Source: Formicarius rufipectus
Taxonomy: Eukaryota; Chordata; Aves; Passeriformes; Formicariidae
DNA length: 64,000 nt
Direction: 5' to 3'
Assembly: GCA_013399695.1 (NCBI GenBank)
Contig: VXAU01004384.1
Location: 1,370,758-1,434,757, forward strand
Shown in pieces: positions 36,241-49,725 of the stretch. A model generated the notes under the pieces. The model saw only the letters and a list, made by a program, of their open reading frames with translations, had not been told where the DNA came from and ran no database searches. Position 1 is the first letter of the stretch. The number at the start of each line of letters is the position of its first letter. The position numbers and the translations under genes were made by a program.

Positions 36241-38244
36241 AAAGCTCTATTAGATTTGCTGGGCACAATTGTGAAAACTGTTCAGTATATCCTGTTTTCT
36301 AAATGTCAGCTTTTTTCTTTTTTTTTTTCTTTCATAGTGGGTGGGCTGACTAAACAGAGACTTTTTTACATGGTACTTTGCTGTTTTCTAAACAGAGCAG
36401 CTATGTATGCTATCTAGTTTATATACAGCTTCTTTTTTTTTTTTTTTTAGAGCAGGGTACCCTTATAAATATGTTGGATTTAAAAGAAGCTAGTCCTACA
36501 GAAAGTGCTTTGTTTGTAGTATCTAAAACTTCTTTTGATTTTTTTTCTTTCGCATTTTATTCATTGGTTTGCTGTGTTTTGAAATAATTATGCATAGGTC
36601 CTACAAGACAGTAAAGCCAATGTTTGTGAGAGTTTTTGTTCTGACATATAGCACGGAATGGAGCTAATCAAAACAGAAGTGTGTACTTTGCACCACTCAC
36701 TGTAGCTTTTAAGATACATATTAAACATTATTTTGGGCCTTACGACAGCATATGGCTTTAAAGCATTACAAAAAGACCATTCCAAATTAGGAAAATCAGA
36801 ACAAAGAGCCATTCTAAAATAAATAATTAGTATTCTTAAAATATATCAGCATGTAGATACTTCTTGGATCATTCTGTCTCTATGTTGTTTGTTTTGGGCA
36901 TGCTGGAGAGTCAAGGGAAAGCACACTTTTGCTGCAATTAATGTCTCTAAATGGACCACATACAAAATTATTATCCTAAATAAGCTGCATAGCTACTGCC
37001 TGGATAATCCAGCAGACTGCATATCAGATCAGGTCTGAGGTACTGCATGGCAGAACTCAGAGTGGAATTAAAGGCCCTTCTGAGCAAAACTGGTTCCCAG
37101 CCAGGGCAGCCCTCAAAAGCACTACGAAAGTCCCCTGAAATTTGCCACTAGAGATGTTGCCCAATTTTTTTTCATTCTAAATCTGAAAATGGGTTTCTTT
37201 GGATCTGTTTGGTGCAGGTTTGTGTGGCCAAGACCTGATCAAAAGTGCATGCTGAACTCTCTTCCTACACCTCTGCCAATGTAGCTTTATCTTTATTTCC
37301 ATGTTGCTCTTTTTCTTCATAATTTCTTCCATTTTTACTTTTTCCCCCCCTTGATTATTTCTTGCCTTTTTCAGTGTTGTGTCCATTCCTGGCATAAGAG
37401 GGAACAACTCTTACAATCAATAATAGCTAGACCAAGACTGAACTCCTTCTCCTAGACTTCAGCCCTGCCCTTACCACATAAGGGTTTTGACTGTGCTGCT
37501 TGATTTGATAGTGGCTGTTGAGTGACATACTAAACTTGAGAAGATCAATAACCAAGCACCTCGAGACTTATAAACCTCATCTTAGGTTTACTTTTGAAAT
37601 GATTAGTTACTGCTTCATCAGCTTTCTATTTTGTTGCACAGTGCATTGTTGTTTCTGTGTTTGACAAAGTGTTGTACAAAGATGTGTATTACTCTTAGAT
37701 TAAATCTGGTCTTGATCCTACGACAAGGTCGGTGTTCTGGCCTTGATCCCAAGTAACAGTTAACATTAGGAACATAAAGAGTTTCTGTGCATTGATGGTA
37801 TGAGTCTCACGTTAAATGTTCTGTTTCTTTGATGGAAAAGTGTTTATCCAGAAATACGGATTGGAGGGAAATTGTTTATTTGTTATGATCCAGCTCAGTC
37901 AGTCGGTTTTGTTGTGGAGGTCATCTCTGATGCTTTATTTGGTCATCTACTCCACCACAGAAGTATTTCTGGGGGGTCATTGAATTTCAAACTGAAGGGA
38001 GCAAAAGGCAGCCTGTTACCTTCGCTTTCCAGGTTCCATTGCCCATAAAACAGCATCACTCAGTGGGGAAATAGGAGGTTCGAGCATTCCTTTGGACGTG
38101 TGGGAAATGGCGTGTATGTTTATATGGCCGTGGTTTCACCTTACACATGGACCACCAGGTTTTAATGACACACTTGGCCACAGGAGGTTCAAGCCACTGA
38201 CCACTATGTTTATTCCAATGAGCCAACCCGTTGGCATTGGGAAA
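36241..38244. other. Unannotated AT-rich stretch
   Basis: Contains T runs at 36321-36329 and 36433-36448. Nothing else recognised. Confidence 0.5.
36433..36448. repeat. Poly-T tract
   Basis: Sixteen consecutive T. Confidence 0.9.
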
Positions 38245-38282
38245 ACTTTTACCCCAGTTTACACCAGAATGTAAATGTCAGA
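38245..38282. repeat. Possible ancient amniote repeat remnant
   Basis: 'ttttaccccagtttacacca' followed by 'gaatgtaaatg' resembles a frequent reptile/bird repeat whose wording is 'actcctgatttacaccagtgtaaatgag'. Short, so confidence is limited. Confidence 0.4.
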
Positions 38283-39853
38283 CAACAGATTTCTTGTCCA
38301 TAGTCATATTTTCCAATAGTGGCACTGGACATTCCTAGGGAAGGCTTCCCCCCAACCATGTACTACCTGTTAAAGGGAGATACCACGGAGAATGTTTTGT
38401 CAGAAGGATGTAGCACAGAGTCACTATGGAAAAAGGAATATAGGTTGCATGTCTTTAAAGAAATTTCTGGAGTATGAGGTGGAAACAGTCTAGCTCCTCA
38501 TGATATCCTGTTTCTAATGAATGCTTTGTTCCACATCAGATTCTTGCTTTTCAAAGTAAATAAGGCTTGATGCTGGCATTTTCTTCAGAAACCTCATGAC
38601 TATCAAGACTGTTTGGAGGGGGAGGGAGTGGGAAGAAAAATTGTAATGGGACTGGGCTATTAATTTTAAAATATTCTCCATTAACTTTTTTCAAATCTGT
38701 TCTTAAAATTACTAGGCAGAGAGGGGGAAGTCAGATGTCCCAGCATTTTCAGGCAGATTCTTCTCTGTGCAAAGAGAATAGGAGTTCTGTCTGGTATTGA
38801 TGAGTAATGTAAGGCTGTTACCTGTGGCAATATTGATGACTGGCAAACTGTGATGTAAAAGAAAGGGATTAGATGAAGGTAAAATACATAGATTTAGTAA
38901 TAAACTGGTGTGTTGCTAAAGTGTTGTAGAAAATGGTCTTACAGGTTTGGTTTAAGTCTGGATATGTCTTCTACTACAACTCTAAAGCTTAATCTGTTCT
39001 TGATTAAGTCCACTACCTGAAATACTTCATTGCAGACACATGTATATTTGTTAATGAAGTCAACCCTGAAAACTTGTCGTGGGATTGGTGAAAGCCTGGT
39101 TGTCTTTGGTTTGGAGTTTTTAACCATGCTTACCACATGCTACCTAAAATACAAAGAGCCTCCTTTTTACTCTGGCCTTTTCTGATGTTAAAAAACATTG
39201 GCTATTTGGTAGTTTGACCTGATGGAAGTGCCCTCCTGCTTTCTTATATGGGCTGTGCTTGTGAAGTAACGGCAAGTTTCATTTAAATGCTTCACAATTC
39301 CTTGTTTATACTTATTTGTTTTAAAAGGGTTGAAAGATTTTGCTTGCCAGGGTCTGGTTGGTTTACACATTTGCACAGTAAGGAGGCTTTGGTATTTTTA
39401 GTGTGCTATCGAATTTGTTTGTCTTGCCTATCATTCTTTCTCACCTCCTATTTATATTGGTTTGACCACTAAGAATACATTCTGCCTACTTACTGCATGT
39501 ATTTATTCTCTTGTTCTCAGTGTATCACCAACAATGATTGAAATACAGGCCGCTTATCATGAATGCACACACAAATGCAGAAGCATTAACTGAAGTTCTC
39601 CTATTGACAACAAACTTTTTTTTTTTTTTTTTTTAACCATTAGCACCTCCTTCCTATCCACAATTCTGCAGTTCAAGAAAAATGAGACAGATGAGGAGGT
39701 CTGCAACTACATTTTGTAGCACAAATTAATTAGTTACTACCTGAGTTATTAGGCACACACCAGTCCCACTAGTTGCATTTAGTAATGAGACATTCCTTGA
39801 GAAAGGCAGTGAGAATTAATTACCATTTGGTATATTGAACTTGTAAAGTAGAA
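38283..39853. other. Unannotated AT-rich stretch
   Basis: Contains a T run at 39616-39634 and, near 39720-39825, two TTAATTA-containing sites about 90 bp apart in sequence that does not look repetitive. Confidence 0.5.
39616..39634. repeat. Poly-T tract
   Basis: Nineteen consecutive T. Confidence 0.95.
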
Positions 39854-39977
39854 AGGCCCTAATGCAACACTATTTAAGCATGTGATCAACTCCAAGCACA
39901 TCTGCTTTATTTCCATAGGAATCAATGGAATTTAACCATGTGCCTAAAGTTAAACCTATACTAAATCACTTTTCTGA
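39854..39977. repeat. Ancient amniote palindromic repeat (MITE-like)
   Basis: The segment runs 'ggccctaatgcaacac', 'tttaagcatgtg', 'ccaagcacat', a centre 'ggaatcaatggaattt', then 'catgtgcctaaagttaaa' and 'taaatcacttttctga'. The half-sites mirror one another. It matches in layout a palindromic repeat common in amniotes ('gatccagcaaagcacttaagcatgtgcttaa' and its mirror, from memory). It is well below consensus identity, so the copy is old. Confidence 0.6.
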
Positions 39978-42259
39978 GTACAAACAAACTGCTGATTTAA
40001 AGCTTATAAAAGCTATCTTTTCCCCCCTGAATTCTATAGACACAATTCCTAATCAGACTGGAGATAAGAGTCTCTGTCTTTTTTTCCTAGAACTAAAGTT
40101 CCTTTTTTTTTTTCTAAAAGAGCTTTCATTTATTTCCATCAATAAATTAGCTTTAATGGCCACATTTTCTCATAGGAAATGTCTTCCCTCTTGTTTAAAA
40201 AAAATTAATAAATATATTTAAAGAAAAAAACAGAATGAGTCATAAAGCTTGTCCAAAACCATCACAGATTCTCATTTGTGTGCAAGATGTTTCAGATAAT
40301 GCTAAGAAAAATATATGAAAGCGAGATTGTTGGAGAAATGCCTTCTTGTAATTAATATTCAGTGATGGGCATTTAAATAAATATTCTACAAAATAAGTAG
40401 ATTTATTAATGGTTAAATAAAAATGCAAATGTATAGTTTTTATGAGCTGTAACTCTTCTCTCCAAAAATACTTCAATACATGAATTGTTAATCCATGGTA
40501 TCAATGATATTAAGTATGTACTTGATTCTTTAAATATTTAGATTTCATGAATAGTTGTCATGCAGAACTTTGGACGATTCCTCAGAAGAGTTAACAGCAA
40601 AATCTGGCAGACTGATAGCAGTTAGACTTGACTGCCTCCCTTACAAAAAAGTTTCCCATGTTTCTTTCACCGGCTCAGATTGCTGACAAAAGCACTGATG
40701 CTACAAGACTTTCACTTGAGCAAGGATGCAACAGAAACTTCTCCAAGAGAGCTGTATCGTGACATTCTGTATAACAACAGCAACTGTTTTACCAAGTACA
40801 GGCAAAAGCCTTCTTAGCTAAATTCAGCTATCTAGGAAGTGTAAAGATTTGGTCAGCAGTTGGAATCTTTGATATCCCAGGACTTTGCAGGCTTCAGTAA
40901 ATGCACACAAGTAGAAATTTCTGCAAGAGCAAACACAGCTTTTCTATTCTCCAGATGTTAATCCATGCCAGGAAAATGGGAAAGCTGGAAATGATCAGTC
41001 TTCTTTGTGAGAACTCTAGTAAACATATAGCAGCTTCATTTCCAGATGGTGAAATCCTCATTCACCAGGCTTTTCACCAACCACTTGGATTCACCTGAAT
41101 GAGGCTCTGTGTGTGCTCGCTCCATCACCTTCCTGCTTGTGCACACACCCTCCTTCACTTTGTGTCTGTTCAAACAAGCTCTTAACTTGCAATCAGCTCT
41201 GCCCAAAATGTGAACTCATTGACCATCACCTTGTGTCATGTGTGACCTGCAATGAATTATAAGTCAACCAGTTAACACTGGACAGTGGCATCTAGTTCCA
41301 GGAGTCATTTTTAACCCCAAAATCTTCTTGTCCCTCTCATTTTTCCCAGTCGGTTACTGTCACTGCAGTATGTGTATGTTTCCAACTAGTACTGACATAA
41401 CTGTCTGTTATATATTGTTAGTTATATGTAACACTGATTTTTGCAACTGAAATTTTTGTAGGAGCACATATTCTCTGTCAACATTTGAACTCCTATCCTT
41501 TGACCAAGGGCAATATACTAGGAAAAGTGTGAAAAATACAGTACAGCTGTTCAATTTAGTACAGTATGTTTAATTTAGTAAAGAGGTGGTCTATATACAT
41601 TGAGAAAACCAGATTAAATGGATTTGGATGATACTTTTATTGCACTTGTTAGAGGAGCTTAACAGATACAGTAATTTTTTAGGAATGCTGTCTATTATAC
41701 CCAAGAGGTTATTGAGAGATGAAGAGCTATACAATTCTGAAGCACCTGAGTGACTTAAAAATGTAATTTTCTAGAATAGAAAGACTTGGGAACCTGCTTT
41801 TTTGTTGTTTTTTAGGTATATCTCTGCTCATAAATGTCCATGGTTTTTTAAAATGTAGACTCTAAAGAAGGATTTAATAATGGCTCCCAGAAGAAGGCAC
41901 TAAGTTGTAGTTGTGATGTGTTTTTTCCAGAGTAGAATTCTTCCAAAACACAGCTGTTCAGAACTTGCTAGGAAATTTTCTTGTCCTCTTGGTTTAGGAG
42001 TTGTCTTCTTCCAAATGTAGTTTTGTTGAAAAGTCATAACTCAAGTTGAAATAATTCTTCAAATAAGCATACGCAAGTCTGTAAAGTATTTTGGGTGTGA
42101 TTGTCAAGGCCTTTCATTTGTCTTTGCATTCAAGAGAAAACCAGTGGACAGAGAAGAGCATACTGGGTGAGGTGTCAGATAGTTTTTATGATCTTCTGGC
42201 ATAGTATTTTCCATGACAATAGCTGAGATCCATGAGTGAGAATTTTACCCTCTCTCCAT
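39978..42259. other. Unannotated AT-rich stretch
   Basis: No exon or transposon recognised. 'aatttagta' is duplicated at about 41555-41580 without wider structure. Confidence 0.5.
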
Positions 42260-42420
42260 GCATTTTCTGTTCAGAACAGTCCCTACCCTGAAAAAAAAAA
42301 AAAAAAAAGGGTCATATAATGTACAAAGGAGAAACTGAGGATTAAAGGGTTTTCTGAAGGCCATTAACAAGTGAGAGAAGATATTATATCCCTCACAGAG
42401 GTGGTTTTCCAACAGTAAAG
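42260..42420 (+). repeat. Possible ancient amniote LINE/SINE tail with internal poly-A
   Basis: 'gaacagtccctaccctg' and, after an 18-base A run, 'ggagaaactgaggattaaag', 'aaggccattaacaagtgag' resemble the 3' tail of an ancient amniote LINE/MIR-like repeat ('acagtccctgccc' then 'gaaactgaggcacagag' then 'caaggtcacacagcaagtcag', from memory). The A run at 42291-42308 interrupts it. Confidence 0.35.
42291..42308. repeat. Poly-A tract
   Basis: Eighteen consecutive A. Confidence 0.95.
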
Positions 42421-42529
42421 TTTAAGTGAATCAGTGGGCAGCAGACAGAAGAATTTCCAGCACGGATCATTTTTCATCTACATCCATTTTGCAGACTAAC
42501 ACTTGCTGAAATCATTAGTCCTTGTGGAT

Positions 42530-42585
42530 CAGTGGGTGCATTGCCACTGATGTAAATGGAACTAAGATTTCTGTCTAGAATCGTT
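42530..42585. repeat. Possible ancient amniote repeat remnant
   Basis: 'cattgccactgatgtaaatggaactaagatttctg' resembles decayed wording of the 'ccactgaagtcaatggaactacacc' repeat group. It lies close to the tail at 42260-42420 and might belong to the same insertion. Confidence 0.3.
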
Positions 42586-42706
42586 AGTCTTGTCCAAACT
42601 TCAAAAATAGAAGTGTCTGCTTTAACAAAGAGATTTGGTTCCTTACTCAAACTTTCTGTTTTCCTTCCTGCATTTGCACATTAACACAACCGGTTGGTTT
42701 TTACAG

Positions 42707-42741
42707 CAGAAGTAACTGAAGACAGCCAGTTGCACTGTTAG
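42707..42741 (+). other. Possible 35-nt noncoding exon (splice-signal pair)
   Basis: Acceptor-like ggttggtttttacag ends at 42706 and gtaagt begins at 42742. All three frames of the interval contain a stop, so if spliced it would be a noncoding or poison exon. Based on splice motifs only. Confidence 0.18.
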
Positions 42742-45520
42742 GTAAGTTTTGAATGGCCTGGAGCCTATGAGTGAGCCAACCTCAATCAGAAAGTTGCAGA
42801 ATCATGAAAGTTTGGTGCAATTTTCCAGAAAGGTTATACTTTTGCTACTAGTTTCATTACTGCTTGATGGAACTGAAATAGTAAATCTGGGGTGGCAGTG
42901 GAGCTTGTTGGGATTTTTTTAAGTAAAAAATAAAGCAAATCAGTAGTATCATGGAATAAGTAATGCTTTTCTTTAAAATGTCTGTCAAGTGAAATGAGTA
43001 ATTCTTTACTAGCAGTTTAGCTGAGTAACTACTAGGACAGGATCAGTGTCTTGTGCTTTAAAAATAAACTTCTTTGCTCTGAGTCAACATCTGTTTTGCC
43101 TTGGCCTTCATTTAGCAGCAGGAGACCATTATCCTGTGATGACTTTCTATTCCACTGACATCTCATCTGGTGCACCGATATTCTTAGTATTTTACTCCCC
43201 TGCTGTGCCCCTTCCCCTCAGCCACACACACACACAAACACTCTTTATCTCAGCCTGTAGAATGCTGTGTTCTGCTGTTTCTATGAATAGGAGATTACAC
43301 ATAATGTAATCAATCAGTTGCTTCTACCACTAAGGGAAAGTGTGTCCTTCCAATTACCTTCTTATATTCTAATAAACAAACAGCAACAGTCTTGGATAGG
43401 CGCCTAAAATCATGAATCTAAAGTACCCTGACATTCAGAATGTGAGGTGGGGGATTAGATCATCTGTGAAGGCAAACTTGCAAAAGTTCCAGCCTTTCAG
43501 ATCTGGTCTAGTTATTGGCAGGGGTAGGAAAATAATAATTAAATAAACCAACTAAATTTTTACAAAGGCTTAACTTGGTTTAGTTTTGGGGCAAATATTT
43601 GGAGGCAAACTGGTCTCCCCAGACTTATATGAGATAAATTATTATTCAGATTGACGAAATCTGCTAAGCTTATTGTTTTGGGACAGTTAATTTCTAATGC
43701 TATGTTCTTTAAGAGAATACATCAAAGCGAAAATTTCTTCAGCTTGAGCCCACAGGTTTTTTCTTCTCCACAAAGTAAAAGAGAACAACATAAAATCAAA
43801 CTGTAACAATACTTGCATTGCAGTAGAGATCTGTTTAACCCAAGATGTCAACAGGAAGATGCTAAGTGTAAGAAATAAAGCAAGAGCTTTGTGATTGTAC
43901 AGCTTTCCTGCTTTTACCGTGGTGCAAGGACTAGAAGAACCCTGGGGGCAGGGCAGGGAGGGAAATTGCTGTTACGGTTTGCAGAGCTTCTGGAAGCACT
44001 CAGTGCCTAATGGGGTGAGAAGTTTCCTCCTTCTGGGTTCTTTTCTCCTACACAGCCACGCATATCCACACATGCATTCATGTGGTGGAGCACCATTATG
44101 TGATGGGAGCATGTGCATGCTTTCTTTCAGTTGCGTTTTTGGATGCACCCAAAAAGCCCTCTGGATGAGTCAATCAAAATGCATCACATTTCCCTGTTTG
44201 TGCTTTTGAAGTGCCTGCAGAACGTACCAAAGCCAAAACCTATCCTTCAGTATTATTATTTTAAATCTAAGTAGGACTAAAAGAGGATGTGTTGTATGAT
44301 GGGTTTACAGGCATGGTTTGAACCTGTCACCAGCAGCAAATTACATCTCTCACATTAAAATATAACCTCCACAGTACTGTTTATTATACCTGAGTGTAAG
44401 CTGATTGTGATGGACCATGATTGTCAAGTGATGCAAGGAAGCAAAACAAAGATGGCTTTGTTCAGTTTTCTTTTTTCCTTTGGGAAGTTTAAGCTAATGT
44501 GTCCATATGTGGCCAACTGAAAACCTCCTCCATTTACTTTTTTCAATGTGAAAGTATGATCTGTACATTTGCTTTTCTATCCTACTATCTTTAAGGAGTG
44601 GCTGTGGGAATTTGCAAGATAAAACTTCTATTGCTGCCCACGGCTTCAAATTAAGTAGTGCATTCTCCAGAACCACTGTGTTTATTTCCTTGCTTATGGC
44701 TTGTTTCACTGCCTCATACCTGACCAGGTAGAATGAACTGGCATTGGGGATTAGTATCTTATTCTTGGTGAGATGAACATAGAAGTCTTTCCAGTAATTT
44801 GGAGTACTGTCCATTGAAACAGCATTTTCCTAGTTCAGTATTTTGGTTGTATTGTAGAATCCCACTTTTCATCTATTGCTGATTGTAGTTGGTGTTTTTG
44901 TGGAGGCAATAAAGATGGGAAAGAAGGAAAATAGTACAGACTTTCTCACAAATCTGTCCTGGATTTGTTTGAAATGTTTTTAGAAATTATATTTTCATCT
45001 CATACTTGAATAACTTATATTTTGGGATATTTGCAGTCTTGTCATGGTATATACTCTGCCAGGTTAAATGACCTTATCAGGAGAAAGATCATCCTATGTC
45101 ATACCCTTTGGGTAGGTCTAGACTTAGTATGTGTTATCTCTTGGGATACAGGAAAAACGGTTGAAAAGTGCTGATTTGTATTTGAAGACAACTGAAGCAA
45201 TGCTCTTTGAATCAAACGCATGGTAGAACTTCATGTGTAACATCCTAATTTTTTAATAATTTAGAGAGCATCCCAAATAAAGTATTGGTTCTGTTGGTTC
45301 TCACTTCTTTACTGAGAGAGGCAAGCAGATTAATGTGACAGGGGGAACGTGATACTCATATTTTAGCACATTTTCCATATTGTCTTACAGCTCATTGCCA
45401 TATTGAAGAACACTAGTTTTCTGACCTTAACCTACATGTTTCAGAGGTAGTCTACTGAATTCAGCTTAGGATGAGGTTCTAATACTGAAATCTCAGGCAT
45501 CTAATGCATAAGGGTCCCAA

Positions 45521-45556
45521 CTTTACTCCTCTACTGGAGTTTTCCAGTGGAGGAAA
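45521..45556. repeat. Imperfect hairpin with 4-nt loop
   Basis: cctctactgga (45528-45538) and tccagtggagg (45543-45553) pair at 10 of 11 positions, the exception being a G-U-compatible pair, around gttt. With a 3-nt bulge, further pairing (ctt/aag) is possible. Confidence 0.6.
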
Positions 45557-45880
45557 GCATTCAAATACAGTTTAAAGCACTGGTAAAGTACATATGGCAA
45601 GTATTTGATCCAGTGCATGGACACAGCAAAGCAGTGCACAAGAGCAGATCTAATGTATTTAAGAAGTAAATTGCTATCCTCAGATATTTTTGTGTTAGCC
45701 TATCTCCTAAAGGACAAGTGTATACCGTTCTACAAAAAAGTAAGAGTCAATGGAACTTTTGATATTTTCATTATCCACAGACATGACTAATCTTTGTTGC
45801 ATTCCCTGAGAATGTAGTTATTTCTAATTAAGCAATATTGCTTTATAAGGAGGTCATCTTGAAAAACTCCAGAAAGCTCC

Positions 45881-45896
45881 TTTTTTTTTTTTTTTT
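45881..45896. repeat. Poly-T tract
   Basis: Sixteen consecutive T. Confidence 0.95.
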
Positions 45897-48800
45897 AGAT
45901 TTGGGATGCCAAAAAATGCCAAATTTGTGAATCCTTAATTTTAAAGTATGTTTGGATAGGAAAGATACATTTATGGACCCCACAGTACAAGGAATCAGAC
46001 CAGTAAGGTTCAGGCTCCCATTCCCAGGGGATGCCTTGTCCGCTGTATTTTCATAGCTCTTTTAGTGCCTTTGCCTTGATTTTGGGAATGAGGCAATCAT
46101 TACCAAGGCAATAAAGCACTGGATACTCCTTAGACTGCTCTTTGAATGCTCCAGTGACATCAAATTTGCTCTCCAAACAGATAGTAAGCCTGCAAGTGTG
46201 GGAGCCAGCAAAGTGTAACATATATGATGTCTCTCTCTCTTATTGGTAGTTTGGTATTCCGTACAGGTAGTTATGTTTGCAAGCTCTCTGAAGAGGTGAA
46301 GAATATATACGTGGAAGATGAGAAAGCAAACAATATTCATAATCTTACAGTCTTTCCTGATAGGCTTTATAAACATAGTTGTTCTATCTTCTCCTTTATA
46401 CAAATGTAACTCCCAGACATGAACTTTAAAGGTAACATTGCATGTTTATTTCTATTTAATAATCTCCAAAATATTAATGGATAAATTATTCTCTCTCTGC
46501 AAATACGAGTAATTTTCATTATTTAGAGTGTGAATGGTGAGGTAAACCAAATACCACCTAAAGCACTTTGTGGTTTTATTCAAATGGATGTTTGTAAATA
46601 CTTCTTGCAAAGGGTTTCTTTACGCTGTATTTGCTCAACATTAATCCTTAAAAAAAAAATAAAAATCTCATGTGGTCAATGAAGACATTCAGTACAAAAT
46701 TGATCTACTGAAGTACTTCTTTCAGAATGAAATGTGCTTATATGACATGTTTCTTTAAACTTTTTTTTTTAAAATCATACAAACCCCATATGTAGCTGTT
46801 CATACAACTCCCTGCTATCTCCTGTGCTCTCATTTCATCTGCCTGGTTCCTTTTCTCGCCCACTTTTGTCTTTGCGGTTTTTTCCATGCTGCTGGTTAAA
46901 CTTAGGATATCAGTTAATTCATGTGCTTTTGCTGCTTCTTAGCTCAGCTGACTGTGCAGCATGTATTGAAAAACATATTTTCTCAGTATTTTCCAGCACA
47001 GATTCTTTTCCAATGTTGACAGTATGCTAGAGGATATGTGTAAGCAACAGCTCTGCGGGGACATTTAATGTCCTGTGTGGCTACAGCTATGTCACACACA
47101 TACACACATCCCGCCAGCAATCACTCACAAGAGTTTTAGTCTTCTTCAGCAGTAGTTCTTTGATGCTTCTGGAATGCAAAGGATTCATTTCTAGTCCACA
47201 CAAGATATATTGCAGAGTATATAGATGTATGGAAATCAGAGCTTAGCTGGTTTGGGGGCTGCCAAAATTTCACAGTAAACACAACTTCAAACAGGGATGC
47301 TTTCTCTAGACTTCAGTTTGTCCTGAAGTTCGACGCTTGTTTTCATTGTGAACGCGCATGTGGGAAAAGGCTGTTGTACTGCAGATGATTTTCACCATTG
47401 CCCAGAAATTATTGCTGTATAGCCAGGTACAAGCAGGCTGTTTGGGCAACACAGGTTCTTCTCTCTGGGTTTTATTTGAGTATGTTGGCACTGGATGCGA
47501 GCCTGGAAGGTACACTTGATGGTTGGTGTTATAAAGGCCTGTTCCTTTTTTTGCTGAGGTTGCAATGGAGTAACTGTAGTAGTCTTTAAATGATTGAAAC
47601 TTTTAACAGTTCCAGCTCCTGGATCCCTGTATTTGTATTTCCCTTATACTCTAAGAATTCTTCCCCGTGTTGCAACAACATTTTTCAAGGGCCTGGACTG
47701 CCATCTCACTAGCTTAAAGCAGCCTGTATTTGTGGAAGCCCTGTCTCTGTCACTCAGCATCATGAATCTTTGGTCAGAACACCCTTCTGTCACCTGAGTA
47801 TCTCTCTTATTTGACATGCTGTGTTTTTCACCAATGCTCAGGTCAAAAGAGTCTTTTCCACAGCTAGAATTCACTGACTTTTTACACAAAGAATAAACAC
47901 GGACAGCAGGTTTCCATCTTGGCTGAAGGTAGGTTTGAATTAATACGCCAAATACACCTGAATTCCAGGGAGCTCAGACTCTTCTCCTGATTCATTAACA
48001 ACCATCATTAATTCTGATAGAACCTCTAATGGACATAGTAATACTTATATTTTGTCCAATCCTATTACTCAGATAGCTGCCAGTAGTCAGTACCGTGTTA
48101 TCCTAGAATTAACAGATAAATCTTCTCCATGCGCTAATGCCTAAGTAGCTGGGATTTTAACAGAACAGTTAATGTGACAAGTCTTATGATGTTAATTGGG
48201 GCAGAAAATGAAATATTTCTACTTGGTAGAAAAGAACAAATGTCCCAACTTTAGATGCAGACAAATTTCTTATTTGCCAGCAATTGAAAAAAGAATTCGT
48301 ATGATCACCTTTACACTTGTGCATGTCTACACTTGCACTACACAAGTTGTCAAAACTGTTTTTCTCAGCATAGTATTTAAAGAGGAGGAAATAACAATTA
48401 CAAAGTAAAATTTTCCCTCACACAGCATTAATTTATCTGTGCAGCTTACACATACGTTGGATGATCTGTAGTTCTTCTAAAAAGAATCTGTGGTTCTAAA
48501 AATGCTCCTTGCACAATCATGGATTTGAATTCCTTGCCCAAATATGCCTGTGAATGTCATTCATGGAACATGTAATTTTCTGTTGATGAGCACTGACCAT
48601 TTCACAGTAAAAAGCCACACAGAACATTTTTTTTAACATACAGGTACATTTGTAAAGCTTTTTAAACTATGAATTCTTTTAAATGAAACAAGAAAACATT
48701 CTGCTTTTAAGCTAAGTAATCTTCAGAACTGGAGGTGCTGATGGAGTAATTGTGTTTATTCTTCCAGTTTCACAATTTCTGTCTTATAAACATTGTTTTG

Positions 48801-49725
48801 CATTATTGGGCTCCACGTTTCCCCTTCTCATCTGATGTTTTACAAATATTTTTCTAATTGCTTGAGACAGTGTGGTCCAATAAAATTACATCGACTTTCT
48901 GCTGAACTTACTTGTCTGATCCACTGCCAAAAGTTGTAGGCAGCTAGGCAGAACACTTGGTCTCACTTTCTTTCACTCCCCCTCCTCCAAGGCAATGCTT
49001 TCAGTCAGACCTCTACCCTTAAAAGAACATGCATGTGAAGACTTAGGGTTGTGAACCATGCATTTTACACTTCTAAGCAATTCAAAGACTTCAGCGAGGC
49101 ACTACATCCTAGCAGATTTTTAATCCTGAAACAGAGTCTCTCTGTAGATTGCTATGTGATTAAGTTAATAGAGGTGAATCATATATTATATTTTAGAGCA
49201 GAAGTACTTGTTTTGGCTCTGGGCCCATTCATGCTTCAGTATAACAGCTATCTTAGCCTTTATTCCGTATTTCTTCATCTGATAAAGGGCAAATTACAGC
49301 TAGAAGTGTCTAGAAAGTGAGATACTGTATTGCTTTATCACCCTGAGAGCCCACATAAAGAAGGTACAAGGGGATATAAAAGCTGACATACATAGCTGTA
49401 AAGTATTATATATTTTTATGGTGACAGGGATATTCAGAGGAGAATTGCAATCCTGTGGTTCTGAGTGTCTGAAAGAGCTAAGAGAACAATGAACTATTAT
49501 TCTTGAGTCTTGATAACTGAGTGCCTTACAATGAGAGATGAATTGTAACTAGCTGTGAACTGAAAATAGACCCTTCCCTGTCATTGTCATGAACATGTTG
49601 CTGTTTATGATCAGTTTAGCAGACATTTTCTTCATGACATTACATCTTTTCTAGGTGGTTTTTTCTCTCCTATAATGAGATGAGTCTGTAATTTCTTTCC
49701 TTGCAGTATATAGATTTGTTTTGTG

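Noticed and set aside
44494..44814. Minus-strand 106-codon ORF with protein-like composition
   Set aside because: No motif or family I recognise, a stop directly upstream of its ATG, and its length is within chance for 64 kb of six-frame sequence.
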